From Candidatus Mailhella merdavium (lineage in GTDB: Bacteria; Desulfobacterota; Desulfovibrionia; Desulfovibrionales; Desulfovibrionaceae): a DNA stretch of 48,898 bases. A model generated the notes under the pieces. That model was not told the origin of the DNA and searched no databases. It saw nothing but the letters and a program-made list of their open reading frames with translations. Below are positions 1 through 9,303 of this stretch, piece by piece. Made by a program: the position numbers and the translations under genes. Numbering within the stretch: position 1 is the stretch's first letter; each line of letters begins with the position of its first letter. The DNA lies in assembly GCA_019119045.1 (NCBI GenBank), contig DWXS01000077.1:1-48898 (forward strand). The letters run 5' to 3'.

Positions 1-258
1 CACCATCACCATATGAAATAATCAGAAGGTCATCCCGTCTATCCGAACTCAGAAAATCAGCATCGAAAAAGACATCAAAGGATGCCTACAATGGCAACTA
101 TAGCTTGCCAATACTTTTACACAGCCTCCTCTCAGGAAAGATAACTTTATTGCTTTGGCCGGGGCAGTTCGATTGAATAAAATTTCACATTATATAAACG
201 CAACGTATGGGAGCAGGCAGTTTAATCTGGATAAGTAAACTATCTGTATCTGGTAAAA
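1..258. other. left-edge spacer, no recognised gene
   Basis: This stretch lies downstream of the response regulator gene and holds no gene that I recognise. One plus-strand frame is open from base 3 to a TGA at 171-173 (about 56 codons); it could be the tail of a gene entering from outside the window, but its translation resembles nothing known to me. No T-tract hairpin was seen for the response-regulator transcript. Confidence 0.3.
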
Positions 259-1632
259 TTATTTTCCTGCCTTGCGTGTTTCCAAGCCGTATTCCTCGAG
301 CTTGTCGTACAGTGTGCGTCGACCTATTCCCAGCATGGCGGCCGCCTGCGTGCGGTTGCCCCCGGCTATGCGGAGCGCCTGTTCAATAGCGCGTCGTTCC
401 GCCTCCTGTACGGTCTGCTGAAGGGAACGGCTTTCATCTGCGACGGCGTTCTTTCGTGCCTCTCCGGCAGGAAGCTGAAGCCCGAGAGTATCCGGCGTGA
501 GCATATCCTGTCCGGCAAGCAGCACGGCACGCTCAAGCACGTTCTCCAGTTCGCGGATATTTCCCTTCCACGGTTGTTCAAAAAGCATCTGCATGGCGGC
601 GGGACTGACGCCGACGATGGACTTGCCGTAACGCTGATTGAATTTTTTGATGAAATGACCAATAAGAGAGGTCATTTCATCTGTGCGCTCGCGCAGAGGA
701 GGCAGTACGATCGGAATAACGGCAAGGCGATAATAAAGATCCTCGCGAAAGCGTCCCGCTATGACATCTTCCTGCAGATTGCGATTGGTTGCCGTGATGA
801 AGCGCACATCTACAGTGACGGGCTTGTTTCCGCCCACAGGACGAATTTCATGCTCCTGAATGGCGCGCAGGAGCTTTGCCTGTGTGGCAAGAGTCAGCTC
901 CCCAATTTCATCCAAAAATACCGTACCGCCCTGCGCTTCTTCCAGCAGACCGCGACGGCTGAATACGGCGCCTGTGAATGCCCCTTTGACGTGCCCGAAC
1001 AGCTCGCTTTCCAGCAGCGTTTCCGGCAACGCGCCGCAGTCGATGGTAAGGAAGGGTTGATCGCGTCGCTGACTTATCTTGTGAATATAGGTGGCGAGAA
1101 GACTTTTGCCCGTGCCGGTTTCTCCCTGAATCAGGACGGGTACGGGAGAATCCGCCACTTTTTTCACCGTAGCCAGGACTTCCTGCATGGTGCGCCCGGG
1201 GGCTTCGATAAAGGGGGAATCGTCCTCGATATTCTTATCTTTTGAATGTTCGAGCTGACGGTGCATACGACCATGCTCAACGGCGCGCATGGCGACGATT
1301 TCCAGTTCCTGCGTCTTGAAAGGCTTGGTGATGTAGCTGTATGCGCCGAGCTGTACTGCCTGTACGGCGGTTTCAATCGTGCCTACCCCGGTCATGATGA
1401 CAAAGGGAAGCACATTGTCCACGGCTCGAACTCGCTTGAGCAGTTCGATACCGCTGATATCCGGCATGGAAAGATCACAGAGAACCAGATCGTAAGAACG
1501 TTCCCCCATTGCGTTCCACGCAGCTTCGCCTGAAGGCGCCGTCTGAACGTCCCACCCCTTACGGGTAAACAACAGGGAGAGGATGTCCAGCCATTCCGGC
1601 TCGTCATCCACGACCAGAATGCGATACTGCAT
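259..1632 (-). CDS. NtrC-family sigma-54-dependent response regulator
   Basis: Three-part response regulator that should activate sigma-54 promoters when phosphorylated. It has an N-terminal receiver domain with the acidic DDE cluster and phospho-acceptor Asp in [10 protein letters not shown] (about residue 53 from this start), the TG and KP signature residues, a central AAA+ domain with Walker A GETGTGKS, the sigma-54-contacting GAFTGA loop and Walker B VFLDE, and a C-terminal Fis-type HTH ([17 protein letters not shown]). The chosen ATG has GGAG six bases upstream; an in-frame ATG 18 codons earlier (1686) has no clear ribosome site. It is the last gene of the minus-strand cluster that starts at a sigma-54 promoter near 6427, so it probably controls that cluster. 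No histidine kinase is adjacent. Closest named relatives are AtoC/ZraR/NtrC; the signal is unknown. Confidence 0.93.
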   Translation of the reverse strand: MQYRILVVDDEPEWLDILSLLFTRKGWDVQTAPSGEAAWNAMGERSYDLVLCDLSMPDISGIELLKRVRAVDNVLPFVIMTGVGTIETAVQAVQLGAYSYITKPFKTQELEIVAMRAVEHGRMHRQLEHSKDKNIEDDSPFIEAPGRTMQEVLATVKKVADSPVPVLIQGETGTGKSLLATYIHKISQRRDQPFLTIDCGALPETLLESELFGHVKGAFTGAVFSRRGLLEEAQGGTVFLDEIGELTLATQAKLLRAIQEHEIRPVGGNKPVTVDVRFITATNRNLQEDVIAGRFREDLYYRLAVIPIVLPPLRERTDEMTSLIGHFIKKFNQRYGKSIVGVSPAAMQMLFEQPWKGNIRELENVLERAVLLAGQDMLTPDTLGLQLPAGEARKNAVADESRSLQQTVQEAERRAIEQALRIAGGNRTQAAAMLGIGRRTLYDKLEEYGLETRKAGK

Positions 1633-1788
1633 ATGATTCTCCGGCTCGACTGCTGCCGACTCTTCTTTTTTCTGGCGGTTCGTCATTTCTATAGAATAAT
1701 GCCAGATGAAAGCGGAGACAAGTCTGTTGGGGGCCTCCCGCCGGAGAGAGGGGGGAAGCTTTGCGGAAGGCCCCGCCCGGACGCAGAG

Positions 1789-1992
1789 CTACCAGCTCAA
1801 ATAAGTCCAGGAATAAAGGAAGAACCAGGCAATGCCTGAAAGTAATACGGAAACGATGGCCGCAAAAGTTTTACGACCGAGCGTCACCGTGCCGCGGTGA
1901 GCATGGAACACGCCCATATAGAGCGCGGCGCTGCTTGCCCACAGCAGGAACACGGCGAAGGCAATCTGAAGATAGAAATAAATGCCCAGCAT
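1789..1992 (-). CDS. small two-helix membrane protein (67 aa)
   Basis: A 67-residue protein with two predicted transmembrane stretches: residues about 4-26 (YFYLQIAFAVFLLWASSAAL) and about 43-65 (FAAIVSVLLSGIAWFFLYSW). They are separated by a short basic loop (HAHRGTVTLGRK). A strong GGAGG sits five bases before the ATG. It follows the 50-aa membrane protein by 13 bases and lies in the same orientation between the YeiH-like transporter and the response regulator, so it is probably an accessory subunit of that transporter or of the large periplasmic protein. I do not recognise the family. The roughly 150 bases between it and the regulator contain GC-rich inverted arms (about 1727-1777) but no T-tract. 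Confidence 0.7.
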   Translation of the reverse strand: MLGIYFYLQIAFAVFLLWASSAALYMGVFHAHRGTVTLGRKTFAAIVSVLLSGIAWFFLYSWTYLSW

Positions 1993-2005
1993 GTTTCCTC
2001 CCTGA

Positions 2006-2158
2006 TCAGAGCAGACCGTTATACTGCGACACAGTGATAAAGAGCATAATCAGAAGCGCGAGAATGATACCCACATAATCGCGATCCTTTTCCTCCTGCC
2101 CGGAGTTGGCCATATAATCGAAGCCCTGGGCATCGGTAGTATGGGGATGACGTTCCAT
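2006..2158 (-). CDS. single-helix membrane microprotein (50 aa)
   Basis: A 50-codon frame reading MERHPHTTDAQGFDYMANSG..., then a charged stretch (QEEKDRDYV), one transmembrane helix (GIILALLIMLFITV) and a short tail SQYNGLL. It starts 9 bases after the stop of the YeiH-like transporter, with GGGAA at a suitable distance from the ATG, and is followed 13 bases later by the 67-aa membrane protein. The tight spacing, ribosome site and clear amphiphilic layout (polar N-terminus, one C-terminal helix) argue that it is real. Family unknown; an accessory role for the neighbouring transporter is inference from position only. Confidence 0.65.
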   Translation of the reverse strand: MERHPHTTDAQGFDYMANSGQEEKDRDYVGIILALLIMLFITVSQYNGLL

Positions 2159-2167
2159 GATGTTCCC

Positions 2168-3322
2168 TCAGAAGGTCAGCAGATTGAAATGAACCGCGGC
2201 CATAATCGCGGCAACAAGTACCACGATGCGGACAACGCCGGCAATACAGGTGAGCGCAAAGCCGCGCAGCCCCCACTGGGCAATCTCGCGCAGCGGCAGA
2301 GAAAGGCCGAGGGCGGCGGCTGCAAGGGAGAAGTCCCACTTCACCATTTCAAATATGGCGAGATGCGCCGGTTCCTTGAAAATATGGAACTGGGCAATGA
2401 TCCAGCACACGATGAAGATCAGCACAAACAGAGGTACGGTCTTGTGAGGACGTGTCGCGTGGATGGTGGGATCATCAGGATTGAACTTGCTGCGCAGGAA
2501 AAGCACAAAGAAGACATACAGGAATCCGGCCGGCATGATGACGTGACGCACCGGCTCAAGATAATGAGCCCAGCGGCCCGCTTCATAGCTGTAACCGAAA
2601 GCGGCATTGTACATCTGCCCGGTATTGCCTATGCCGAGGATGGAAAGCAGACCGAAGGCCTCGTCTCCCATCCCGACCAGTTGCCCGATAAAGGGCAGCA
2701 GGAAGGAGGCAATCAAACCGAAAAGCAGCACGCAGGCAAGAGCGTTGATGACCTGTCCGCCCTTGGCCTTGAGCATGGGCATGAGAATGGCGGTAACGTG
2801 GGGATCGCCCGTGGCAAGAGCCCCGGCGATATCGCCGGCATGACGGTCATCCACGCCCATGCGGCGGCCGAGCCACATCGTGAACTGGGCGGTAAGCACC
2901 ATGATCACAAAGGCAAACAGAATCATCGACCAGCCGGCCTTGGTGGCATGGCTGAACACAAAGTGCGGCGCAAGCATGATGATGCCGAGCGGCATCAGTT
3001 TATGAATATAGGAAAGGCCGCGCTTCCAGCTGTCATGCACCCCGAACACATTGCCGATGATGAGGCCCATGAGGAAGGGGTTCCACACAAAGTTGGAGTT
3101 AAGGAGCTGGAACAGGGGCTGACCGTTGATCGGCCCGACCACTCTGTCCAGATAGGCAAAGAGGTTTTCCAGCGTGAAGGGATTGGGTACCCCTGCAAGA
3201 TTGTTACTGAAAATGGCAATGAAGAACATGGCCAGAAGACCTGGCAGAACCTCCTGCAAGCTGTAGCAGCAGCTCAGGAAGGAACGGCGTCGATCCTCAT
3301 AAATATACGGGGTCTGACTCAT
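2168..3322 (-). CDS. divergent YeiH/UPF0324-like membrane transporter
   Basis: A polytopic inner-membrane protein of 384 aa with about ten hydrophobic segments. It resembles the YeiH family (putative sulfate exporter family). Conserved landmarks are the early LMGLIIGNVFG segment, the LGIIMLAP helix, and the two re-entrant-like positions AGALATGDPHVTAILMPMLKAK and LGIGNTGQMYNAAFGYS, which line up by eye with the family's G-SICG-ASAI and IHDTSQV motifs but differ at the key residues. The start used has AGGAG nine bases upstream; an ATG 30 codons earlier (3412) has its purine run too close. It lies about 140 bases downstream of the large periplasmic protein gene and is followed tightly by two small membrane proteins. 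The substrate is unknown; export of an oxidised sulfur anion would suit a sulfur-metabolising host but is only inference. Confidence 0.65.
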   Translation of the reverse strand: MSQTPYIYEDRRRSFLSCCYSLQEVLPGLLAMFFIAIFSNNLAGVPNPFTLENLFAYLDRVVGPINGQPLFQLLNSNFVWNPFLMGLIIGNVFGVHDSWKRGLSYIHKLMPLGIIMLAPHFVFSHATKAGWSMILFAFVIMVLTAQFTMWLGRRMGVDDRHAGDIAGALATGDPHVTAILMPMLKAKGGQVINALACVLLFGLIASFLLPFIGQLVGMGDEAFGLLSILGIGNTGQMYNAAFGYSYEAGRWAHYLEPVRHVIMPAGFLYVFFVLFLRSKFNPDDPTIHATRPHKTVPLFVLIFIVCWIIAQFHIFKEPAHLAIFEMVKWDFSLAAAALGLSLPLREIAQWGLRGFALTCIAGVVRIVVLVAAIMAAVHFNLLTF

Positions 3323-3464
3323 TGGGTCTTTCTCCTGCGAGTTCGCGGGTACGTCAGCCGGATTCGGCTCTGCCTGAAGCGGCGCCCGCGCCGATTTTCT
3401 GTAAACGTCCATTCCTCCGGGGCGGACGCCGGAAAAGCTCCGGCGTCTGACCCGGACTCACAGT

Positions 3465-6377
3465 TTATTGGAACTTGTGGGCCATCCAGGCATCGAGTCC
3501 GCGCTTGGCGGGTTCGTGGAGGCCGACTCTCCAGTATTCCTGATAGGCGGAACGTTCCAGCATGTTCGCGCGCAGGAAGCCTTCCGTCGTACCGTTGACG
3601 CCCATAAGGACATCCACGTTGTTGCGGGGATTGAACGCCAGGTTGTCGCTCTTGAACACACGACCCCGGACGACGGTTTCAATATGCCAGGAGTGGATCA
3701 TTTCGCCGTCGAAGCTATCCACGACGATGCTGAAGATAGGTTTGCCGTCCGCACCCTTGGGGCCGTCATAACGGGGATGTTCCTTATCCAGGATGATTTC
3801 CTCATTATTGTCGAACAGCAGTTCGTTCAGCTGGTAGCAGTGCCCGCACACGTCGGAACGCACCATGAAACGCTCATCGGTGGGCAGGGGCTTTTCGTTC
3901 TCGATGTACTGGAGATCGACATAAGTCCACAGAGCGACCTTGCCGTTCTCAAAGGGCTTTTCAATATCCATTTCGGCCATGACCCGATCGTTGAGCGGGC
4001 CGACCACGAACTGGAGTTTGTTCACGATATCCTGATGCTGGGGCAGCAGGTTGTGTGCATGTTCATCCAGCGGCCCGAGAACCCGGCTTTCCGCCTTTCC
4101 GTCCTTATCGGTGATTTCCACGGTCACGGTTCCGGCCATTTCGTCAAATGCAACAACCGTCACTGTTCCGTCGCCGAGCTTTGCGCTCTCACCGGCGCCG
4201 AGCAGCACGCGCTTGGGTTCCGTATAGGTGTACTGGATATTCTGAATAATCGGGGTACCGAATTCCTTGATACGCATGTAGTTTTCGCCGACGAACTCAG
4301 GAATGATCCAGGTTGAACCTTCGCCGAACATGGGATGCACGTTGTAGCGGGTTCCGGGATCGCTGGGATCGAGGTTCTGAGCAAGCAGGAAAGGCGCACC
4401 GAAATTATTCCCCGAGTACTTCACCACGTTCACGAGGCCCATGGGACGATCGTCAAGGAACTTGCGCTCGGTATAGCGGAGCATCTTGTTGTTTTCGCCC
4501 AGCGGAACGTCCTGCCAGTAAATGGGATGCAGGGAGCCTTCCGGCTGAACCTTCCAGAAGTCAAGGTCAAAGTCCTTGCGGACGAAGGTGGCGGACTGGA
4601 AGGTGGCAAGCCAGGCCTTCTTGCCCAGCATATAGAAACTTTCGCCACGCAGAGCGCGCACGTTACGACCATTACGGGAAGTATAGAAGAGGCCGGCGCG
4701 GGGAATCACGATGCGCTCGTTGCGCCAGTCCACATAGCTGCCGCGGATGACCAGACCTTCGGCAGACACCAGAGCGTCGCCTCTGCGGTTCTTCACGTTG
4801 GTACGGTTGAAGCCGCGCAGCAGTCCTCCGAAGGGAGCCGTCGGATCCGGAGCATTAAAGGCCATGTTATCCATAGCCTGCGGATGTGTGGTGAAGTGAG
4901 AACCCTGCACCACGATACCATAGGTTTTATCGGAAAGACGGGTCAGGAAGCTGTCTTCCAGGATGGGGATCAGCGTGGGAGCGCGGCCTACAAACAAGTC
5001 CACGTCCTTGCGGCCCTTCTTCCTGTCGAAGACCATATTGTCGGTACGCTGGAAGAATGCGTCGCGAATGTAGTATTCGCTGACGGTGTCGCCATCGAAG
5101 CCGTCGACAACGAGCTTGAAGGCAGGACGATTCCACACTTCGGAATATTTGATCGGGCCGTCCACACTGTTGTTGGAATCATCAAGCGTAACGGCTTCGG
5201 CGTTTTCCAGAATGAGACGCTGGAGCTTGCCGGTGAGCAGGTTTGCTTCAAGGCCGACCTTGTAACGGGGATCCAGCGGCCAGGCTTCGCCGTTCTTCAC
5301 CGTGACGAGATCTTCATACACGACAAAGCTGAGCAGGCCGTCCGTCCAGCCGTAAGGCACGTCGGTGGACCAGGGGGTGAAATCGGAATGTTTGAGAAAT
5401 TCCGGCTGCACCATGATTTCCACACGCATATCCTCTTCAGGAATATCAAGGAAATACTGATCCTTGGCGTCGTCACGATCCTTGTAGCCCTGCGGGGTGA
5501 CCGGACGAATCAGCTTTTCTCCAAGAACCTTATCCCCGGAGAAGTCCGTCACACGAACAAGGAAGCCGTCAGGATGCCGGAAGGCATAAAGACGCTTGGT
5601 GCCGTACCAGCGGAAATCTTCCTGGCGCACATCCAGCACCCAGGGACGGCTCAGCGAGAAGGTAGCTTCGTCGATGACAGGATATTCCAGCGCATCGAAA
5701 GTAGCCTTGTCGAAGTCGTTGGATTTAACCGTAAACTTGCTCGCCCCGTACCAGTAATCGGGATCAAGATAGTATTCGATGAGCTGAGGATTGAGGCCGT
5801 CCTTCATGTCCAGCTTCTGGATCTCTTCCATGTGGGCAAACTGATCGGACACTGTAAATTCCAGAGGCCAGTGCCCGGACGGCGCGATAAGAGCAAGCTG
5901 AATATAGGGCTTGTCATAATGATCGGTAGAGAAGTCGAACCACAGACGGTAGCCGGCTTCGTCCACCAGCACCTTTTCACGCTTCGCAACCTTTACGTCG
6001 CGCACAACGTTTCTGTGGCTCTTCAGATCCACAAGATAGGCATGTTCGCCCAGAACGAGGAAGGGATCACGCATGAAGGGCGCAGCGTCTTCCTTCGTTT
6101 CGGAAATGTAGTAGAGACCGCCGGCGGGAATAAAGGCCTTGCCGCCTTCAACCTTGCTCTGGCGCACGACCACACTTTCCGCCAGATGGCGAACCTGACC
6201 ATACTGGTTTTTGAAAGTTTTGGTTCGCAGCCCTCCCAGGTCCGGGATATAGGGCATGTCTGCGGCAGGTTGCAATCCATGCGGCGTCTCGGCTCCTGAG
6301 GCGGGCACCCCGGCGAGGCAGGACGCGCCCACCATCGCCCCGATCAGCAGTTTTTTCCATCGTCTCTCGAAAAACAT
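3465..6377 (-). CDS. large secreted protein with internal duplication, function unknown
   Basis: A 970-aa exported protein. The N-terminus has a Sec signal (RRWKK, hydrophobic core, then VPASGA before ET), so the mature protein starts near residue 30 in the periplasm. It consists of two homologous halves. Residues about 80-130 (IPAGGLYYIS... FLVLGEHAYL) match about 557-605 (IPRAGLFYTS... FYMLGKKAWL), and about 370-465 (FKLVVDGFDGD... TDNMVF... VDLFVG) match about 833-927 (FSIVVDSFDGE... SDNLAF... VDVLMG). The only two cysteines of the mature protein form CGHC (844-847) in the second half; the aligned first-half segment has none. CGHC is followed by Tyr, so it is not a c-heme site. It is the first gene after a sigma-54 promoter, and AGGA precedes the ATG. 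I do not recognise the family. Confidence 0.85.
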   Translation of the reverse strand: MFFERRWKKLLIGAMVGASCLAGVPASGAETPHGLQPAADMPYIPDLGGLRTKTFKNQYGQVRHLAESVVVRQSKVEGGKAFIPAGGLYYISETKEDAAPFMRDPFLVLGEHAYLVDLKSHRNVVRDVKVAKREKVLVDEAGYRLWFDFSTDHYDKPYIQLALIAPSGHWPLEFTVSDQFAHMEEIQKLDMKDGLNPQLIEYYLDPDYWYGASKFTVKSNDFDKATFDALEYPVIDEATFSLSRPWVLDVRQEDFRWYGTKRLYAFRHPDGFLVRVTDFSGDKVLGEKLIRPVTPQGYKDRDDAKDQYFLDIPEEDMRVEIMVQPEFLKHSDFTPWSTDVPYGWTDGLLSFVVYEDLVTVKNGEAWPLDPRYKVGLEANLLTGKLQRLILENAEAVTLDDSNNSVDGPIKYSEVWNRPAFKLVVDGFDGDTVSEYYIRDAFFQRTDNMVFDRKKGRKDVDLFVGRAPTLIPILEDSFLTRLSDKTYGIVVQGSHFTTHPQAMDNMAFNAPDPTAPFGGLLRGFNRTNVKNRRGDALVSAEGLVIRGSYVDWRNERIVIPRAGLFYTSRNGRNVRALRGESFYMLGKKAWLATFQSATFVRKDFDLDFWKVQPEGSLHPIYWQDVPLGENNKMLRYTERKFLDDRPMGLVNVVKYSGNNFGAPFLLAQNLDPSDPGTRYNVHPMFGEGSTWIIPEFVGENYMRIKEFGTPIIQNIQYTYTEPKRVLLGAGESAKLGDGTVTVVAFDEMAGTVTVEITDKDGKAESRVLGPLDEHAHNLLPQHQDIVNKLQFVVGPLNDRVMAEMDIEKPFENGKVALWTYVDLQYIENEKPLPTDERFMVRSDVCGHCYQLNELLFDNNEEIILDKEHPRYDGPKGADGKPIFSIVVDSFDGEMIHSWHIETVVRGRVFKSDNLAFNPRNNVDVLMGVNGTTEGFLRANMLERSAYQEYWRVGLHEPAKRGLDAWMAHKFQ

Positions 6378-6419
6378 AGAGGCTTCCTTGAGGGAAAAGG
6401 TTGGTGTTCATAATCATAA

Positions 6420-6435
6420 AGCAAAAATTATACCA
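6420..6435 (-). promoter_or_regulatory. sigma-54 (-24/-12) promoter
   Basis: Read on the minus strand the sequence is TGGTAT-AATTT-TTGCT, which has the invariant GG and GC exactly 10 bases apart and fits the TGGCAC-N5-TTGCW consensus. The expected start is near 6409, about 32 bases before the ATG of the large periplasmic protein. The cluster it would drive ends with an NtrC-type activator, which supports the call. Confidence 0.75.
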
Positions 6436-6510
6436 ATCTGAATATGTCATGATTATTCAAAATAGTTGAACATGTTTTTTTCAGTTAGCCTCTTCTCCCG
6501 CCCTCTTTTA

Positions 6511-6548
6511 TGTGCAATCTTCCGCACAGTTCTGCCGAATATCGCACA
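6511..6548 (-). promoter_or_regulatory. two adjacent candidate activator-binding sites (UAS)
   Basis: On the minus strand there are two adjacent 18-bp elements: TGTGCGGAAGATTGCACA at 6511-6528 (arms TGTGC/GCACA) and TGTGCGATATTCGGCAGA at 6531-6548 (same left arm, imperfect right arm). Their centres are 20 bp apart, two helical turns, and they lie about 100-140 bp upstream of the start predicted from the sigma-54 promoter, the usual range for NtrC-type enhancers. Binding by the response regulator at 259-1632 is inference. A shorter repeat, TTCAA-N5-TTGAA, at 6456-6470 is too close to the promoter for an enhancer. Confidence 0.5.
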
Positions 6549-6748
6549 CACACATTGTTCCGTCTCGGAAAAGACGGCAACTGTGTGGTGTCCAGCCCGA
6601 CTGTCTTCTCTCTGAAGAAAAACAATACCGACATCGAACCTTTCGGGCCGACAAGGCCGCGCCCCTGCCATGGCTTCCGGCTGTACGCCCTCTTTTTTTT
6701 TACAGGAGCTATCAGACCTCAAAGGAAAAAGCGGAAAGAGTTTAAACG

Positions 6749-6778
6749 ACAAAGGGCGGCACAATGCCGCCCTTTTTA
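6749..6778 (-). terminator. terminator after the chemoreceptor gene
   Basis: A perfect inverted repeat, AAAGGGCGGC-ACAAT-GCCGCCCTTT, lies 20 bases beyond the stop codon of the chemoreceptor gene. The T-tract on the minus strand is weak (TTT, four bases, TTT); on the plus strand it runs TTTTT, so it may work in either direction. Confidence 0.65.
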
Positions 6779-6796
6779 ATTCTGAAGGACTTCTGT

Positions 6797-8887
6797 TCAG
6801 GCTTTTTTCATTTCCTCAATAAGCCTGCTCAGTTCCGCACTTTCTCTGACCAGATCGTTCACGGCCTGCGCGGCCTGTTCCATGGCATCGGCGTTACGCT
6901 TGGCAATATCGTTGATATCCGCGATGGAACGATTGATTTCCTCACTGGCTGCGGACTGTTCTTCACTGGCCGTAGCAATAGCTCTCACCTGATCGGCCGA
7001 GCTTTCCGCCAGGCGGACAATCTCTTCCAGCGCCGCACCGGAGCTGTCGGCCAGCTCCGTCGCCTCTTCTATACTCTGCACAGCAACATCTACCTGCCGG
7101 ATGGATTCGCTGGTACTGCGCTGAATGGCGTCAATGGCGCTTCCGACTTCAGTAGTTGAGGCCATTGTTTTTTCAGCAAGTTTACGCACTTCATCGGCAA
7201 CCACTGCAAAGCCTCTTCCTGCCTCTCCGGCACGCGCTGCTTCAATGGCGGCGTTGAGAGCCAGCAAATTGGTCTGATCGGCGATATCGGATATCACGCT
7301 CATAATCTGAGTGATGGATGCTGCATTTTCCCCCAGCTTGGCCATATCAGCCTTGAGATCCAGCGAAAGCTGACGCACGGACTCGATACTGGATACTACC
7401 TGACGCACCACAACCGCGCCCTCTTCGGCCTTACGGCGCATCTTTTCGGTTTCCTCTGCGCTGGAACCGGCATTTTTGGCCACTTCCATGACTGTGGCGT
7501 TCATTTCATTCATGGCTGAAGCTGTTTCTGCTGCCCGATCGGCCTGTTGCTGGGCCCCGTCAGAAGACTGCTGCACCTGAGCGGAAAGTTGCGTTGCCGC
7601 AGAGGAAATAATTCCTGTTGCACCTTCCAGTTGATTGGCCGCGTTCAGCATACCTTCCCGGCGGGCGCCCTCCGCTTCATGCAGCGCAGCTTCTGCCCTT
7701 GCCGTGGCTTCTCTGGCCATGGTCGTGCTGCGTTGAGCTTCTTCACTTTTCTGTTCTGTTTCAGCAACCAGATCCGTCAGTTTTCCCACCATATCGGAAA
7801 GACACTGGTACAACGCTCCCAGTTCTCCATAAAAAATCTTGCCATCTATTCTATGGCCAAGATCTCCGCCGGCAACTCTCTGTGCAGCAACCATCAGCAG
7901 ATTGAGCGGCCCCACGATGGAGCGCACAATGAACATCGCCAAAATCATCATGATAACGGATATGGCGAGCGTAATGAAAATAATGCGCTGTACAGCCTCA
8001 TTACTCGGCCCGTTTATCTCTGCCAATGATTCCACCGCTGCAATTTTCCAGCCGTTATCCAGAGTGAGTACATTTGCCAGATATGGCTCTCCGTCCAGAG
8101 TGATACTTATCAGGCCCGAATTTACGGCAATTATGGCTTTTAAGGCTGGATCATCAACCTCACTTCCTACCAGCTTTCCTACCGAACTCTGATCTTTAGG
8201 ATTGTAGATCACGCGGCCTGTATCTTCCAGAAGCAGAAAACTCCCTGTTTCCCCAAAGTTGGAAGCAGCCAGCTTGTTGTTTAAGGCCGCCAGAGAAACA
8301 TCTATCCCCACAACGCCGGCAAGCCGCCCCTGTTCATCCAGTAGTTTACGTGTGGCGGCAACCACCATTTCCCCGCTCACGGAGCGGTATGCCTTTGACA
8401 TGCCCACAACGTCGGGAGACTTGGCCCGTTCAACATACCAGGTACGCGTATTCATGGCGCAATATGGCGGAAGCGTCACCTTGTCCAGCGAGCTGAGGTA
8501 AGCGCCGTTGGCAAAGCCTACATAGATTTCCACATAGTTTTCGTCAGCCTCTGCAAAGCGGCTGAGCAAGTCTGCGTATTCACGCCCCTGCGGTGCTATG
8601 TCTGCCTTGGAATAATGCCCTTCGGTCGGCACGTCCCGAAAGTTGGGAAACACATCTCCCGATTCTGCCAGCCCCGGCGTTCCGGCCAGAATCGCGGTAC
8701 TTTTCTGCGCTTCACTGAAAAAATCCATAACATTTCTGCTCATCAACAGCAGCGATTGCTCCGAGGAAGTCAGAAAGGATTCTCTGGTGTTTTCACGTAT
8801 CTGCCACGCAACATAGCAGATAGTACTCACCGCGACCACAAGAATGGAGCAAAGAAAGCCGAGAGTTATACGAAGCTTAATGGTCAT
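6797..8887 (-). CDS. methyl-accepting chemotaxis protein with dCache sensor
   Basis: A transmembrane chemoreceptor of 696 aa. An N-terminal helix (about 9-28) anchors a periplasmic double-Cache ligand domain (about 35-285) that contains the RTWY and GVVGIDVSL signatures of dCache_1 sensors. A second helix (about 300-318) is followed by HAMP (about 319-370, with [19 protein letters not shown]) and the cytoplasmic signalling helices, whose hairpin tip includes [20 protein letters not shown] and [12 protein letters not shown] (about 535-570). There is no C-terminal CheR pentapeptide; it ends EEMKKA. GGGAGG lies ahead of the ATG. It stands alone between terminators, so the ligand cannot be inferred from neighbours; the sensor type often binds amino acids or small organic acids. 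Confidence 0.96.
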   Translation of the reverse strand: MTIKLRITLGFLCSILVVAVSTICYVAWQIRENTRESFLTSSEQSLLLMSRNVMDFFSEAQKSTAILAGTPGLAESGDVFPNFRDVPTEGHYSKADIAPQGREYADLLSRFAEADENYVEIYVGFANGAYLSSLDKVTLPPYCAMNTRTWYVERAKSPDVVGMSKAYRSVSGEMVVAATRKLLDEQGRLAGVVGIDVSLAALNNKLAASNFGETGSFLLLEDTGRVIYNPKDQSSVGKLVGSEVDDPALKAIIAVNSGLISITLDGEPYLANVLTLDNGWKIAAVESLAEINGPSNEAVQRIIFITLAISVIMMILAMFIVRSIVGPLNLLMVAAQRVAGGDLGHRIDGKIFYGELGALYQCLSDMVGKLTDLVAETEQKSEEAQRSTTMAREATARAEAALHEAEGARREGMLNAANQLEGATGIISSAATQLSAQVQQSSDGAQQQADRAAETASAMNEMNATVMEVAKNAGSSAEETEKMRRKAEEGAVVVRQVVSSIESVRQLSLDLKADMAKLGENAASITQIMSVISDIADQTNLLALNAAIEAARAGEAGRGFAVVADEVRKLAEKTMASTTEVGSAIDAIQRSTSESIRQVDVAVQSIEEATELADSSGAALEEIVRLAESSADQVRAIATASEEQSAASEEINRSIADINDIAKRNADAMEQAAQAVNDLVRESAELSRLIEEMKKA

Positions 8888-9303
8888 GGAAAGGCCTCCC
8901 GAAGGCTGGGGATGAACAGTGCGACATCCCTTTTAACGTCATGCCCCATGCTAATCTTTAGATTTTATCTACACAAGCACATGGATGTAAGAAAATGCAA
9001 ACCATACGCGAAACGCGCCATGCAGAGTTAATCTTTTCCGCCGTCATAGCTGTATCTGCTGCACATAATACATAGAAAAACAAAATATTACGAGTAATTA
9101 TACTAAAAAAATTCCTCTGCCCGACAGATCTTTAAAAAAAGAAACAATACTGTATCCCGGCATTTCTTTTCTATGAAATATGAATTATTCCAAAGTATAA
9201 TCTGGCATACCATATGGAGACGAGCTTTTTCTTACAAATTTTGTCAAAAAAAAAGCCTTCCGTCGAAATTCGACGGAAGGCCTTTTTATGTTCGAAAGCC
9301 CGC
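8888..9303. other. spacer upstream of chemoreceptor
   Basis: This 416-base spacer carries the chemoreceptor ribosome site (GGGAGG) and, at its left end, the terminator of the Skp-like gene (9246-9292). The middle (about 9000-9230) is AT-rich and I see no gene or RNA in it. Confidence 0.5.
9246..9292 (-). terminator. intrinsic terminator after the Skp-like gene
   Basis: Arms GCCTTCCGTCGAA and TTCGACGGAAGGC enclose a very short loop. On the minus strand the stem is followed by a run of nine T, on the plus strand by TTTTT, so it can work in both directions. It lies just past the stop codon of the 223-aa gene. Confidence 0.9.

Larger units (their letters stand above)
6378..6796. other. spacer between chemoreceptor and sigma-54 cluster
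   Basis: This 419-base spacer holds the sigma-54 promoter and upstream sites (6420-6548) and the chemoreceptor terminator hairpin (6751-6775). Between 6549 and 6750 I see no gene: the open frames there lack ribosome sites and resemble nothing known. Confidence 0.6.

Noticed and set aside
2141..3598. A 485-codon open frame opposite the YeiH-like transporter
   Set aside because: The translation is hydrophilic low-complexity sequence, while the other strand encodes a clear polytopic membrane protein.
3835..3846. CGHC of the 970-aa protein as a c-type heme site
   Set aside because: Heme attachment needs C-x2-C-H; here Tyr follows the second Cys.
4335..6299. A 654-codon open frame opposite the large periplasmic protein gene
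   Set aside because: It is a shadow: long antisense frames arise from codon bias, it has no ribosome site, and its translation has no domain, whereas the minus-strand protein has a signal peptide and internal repeats.
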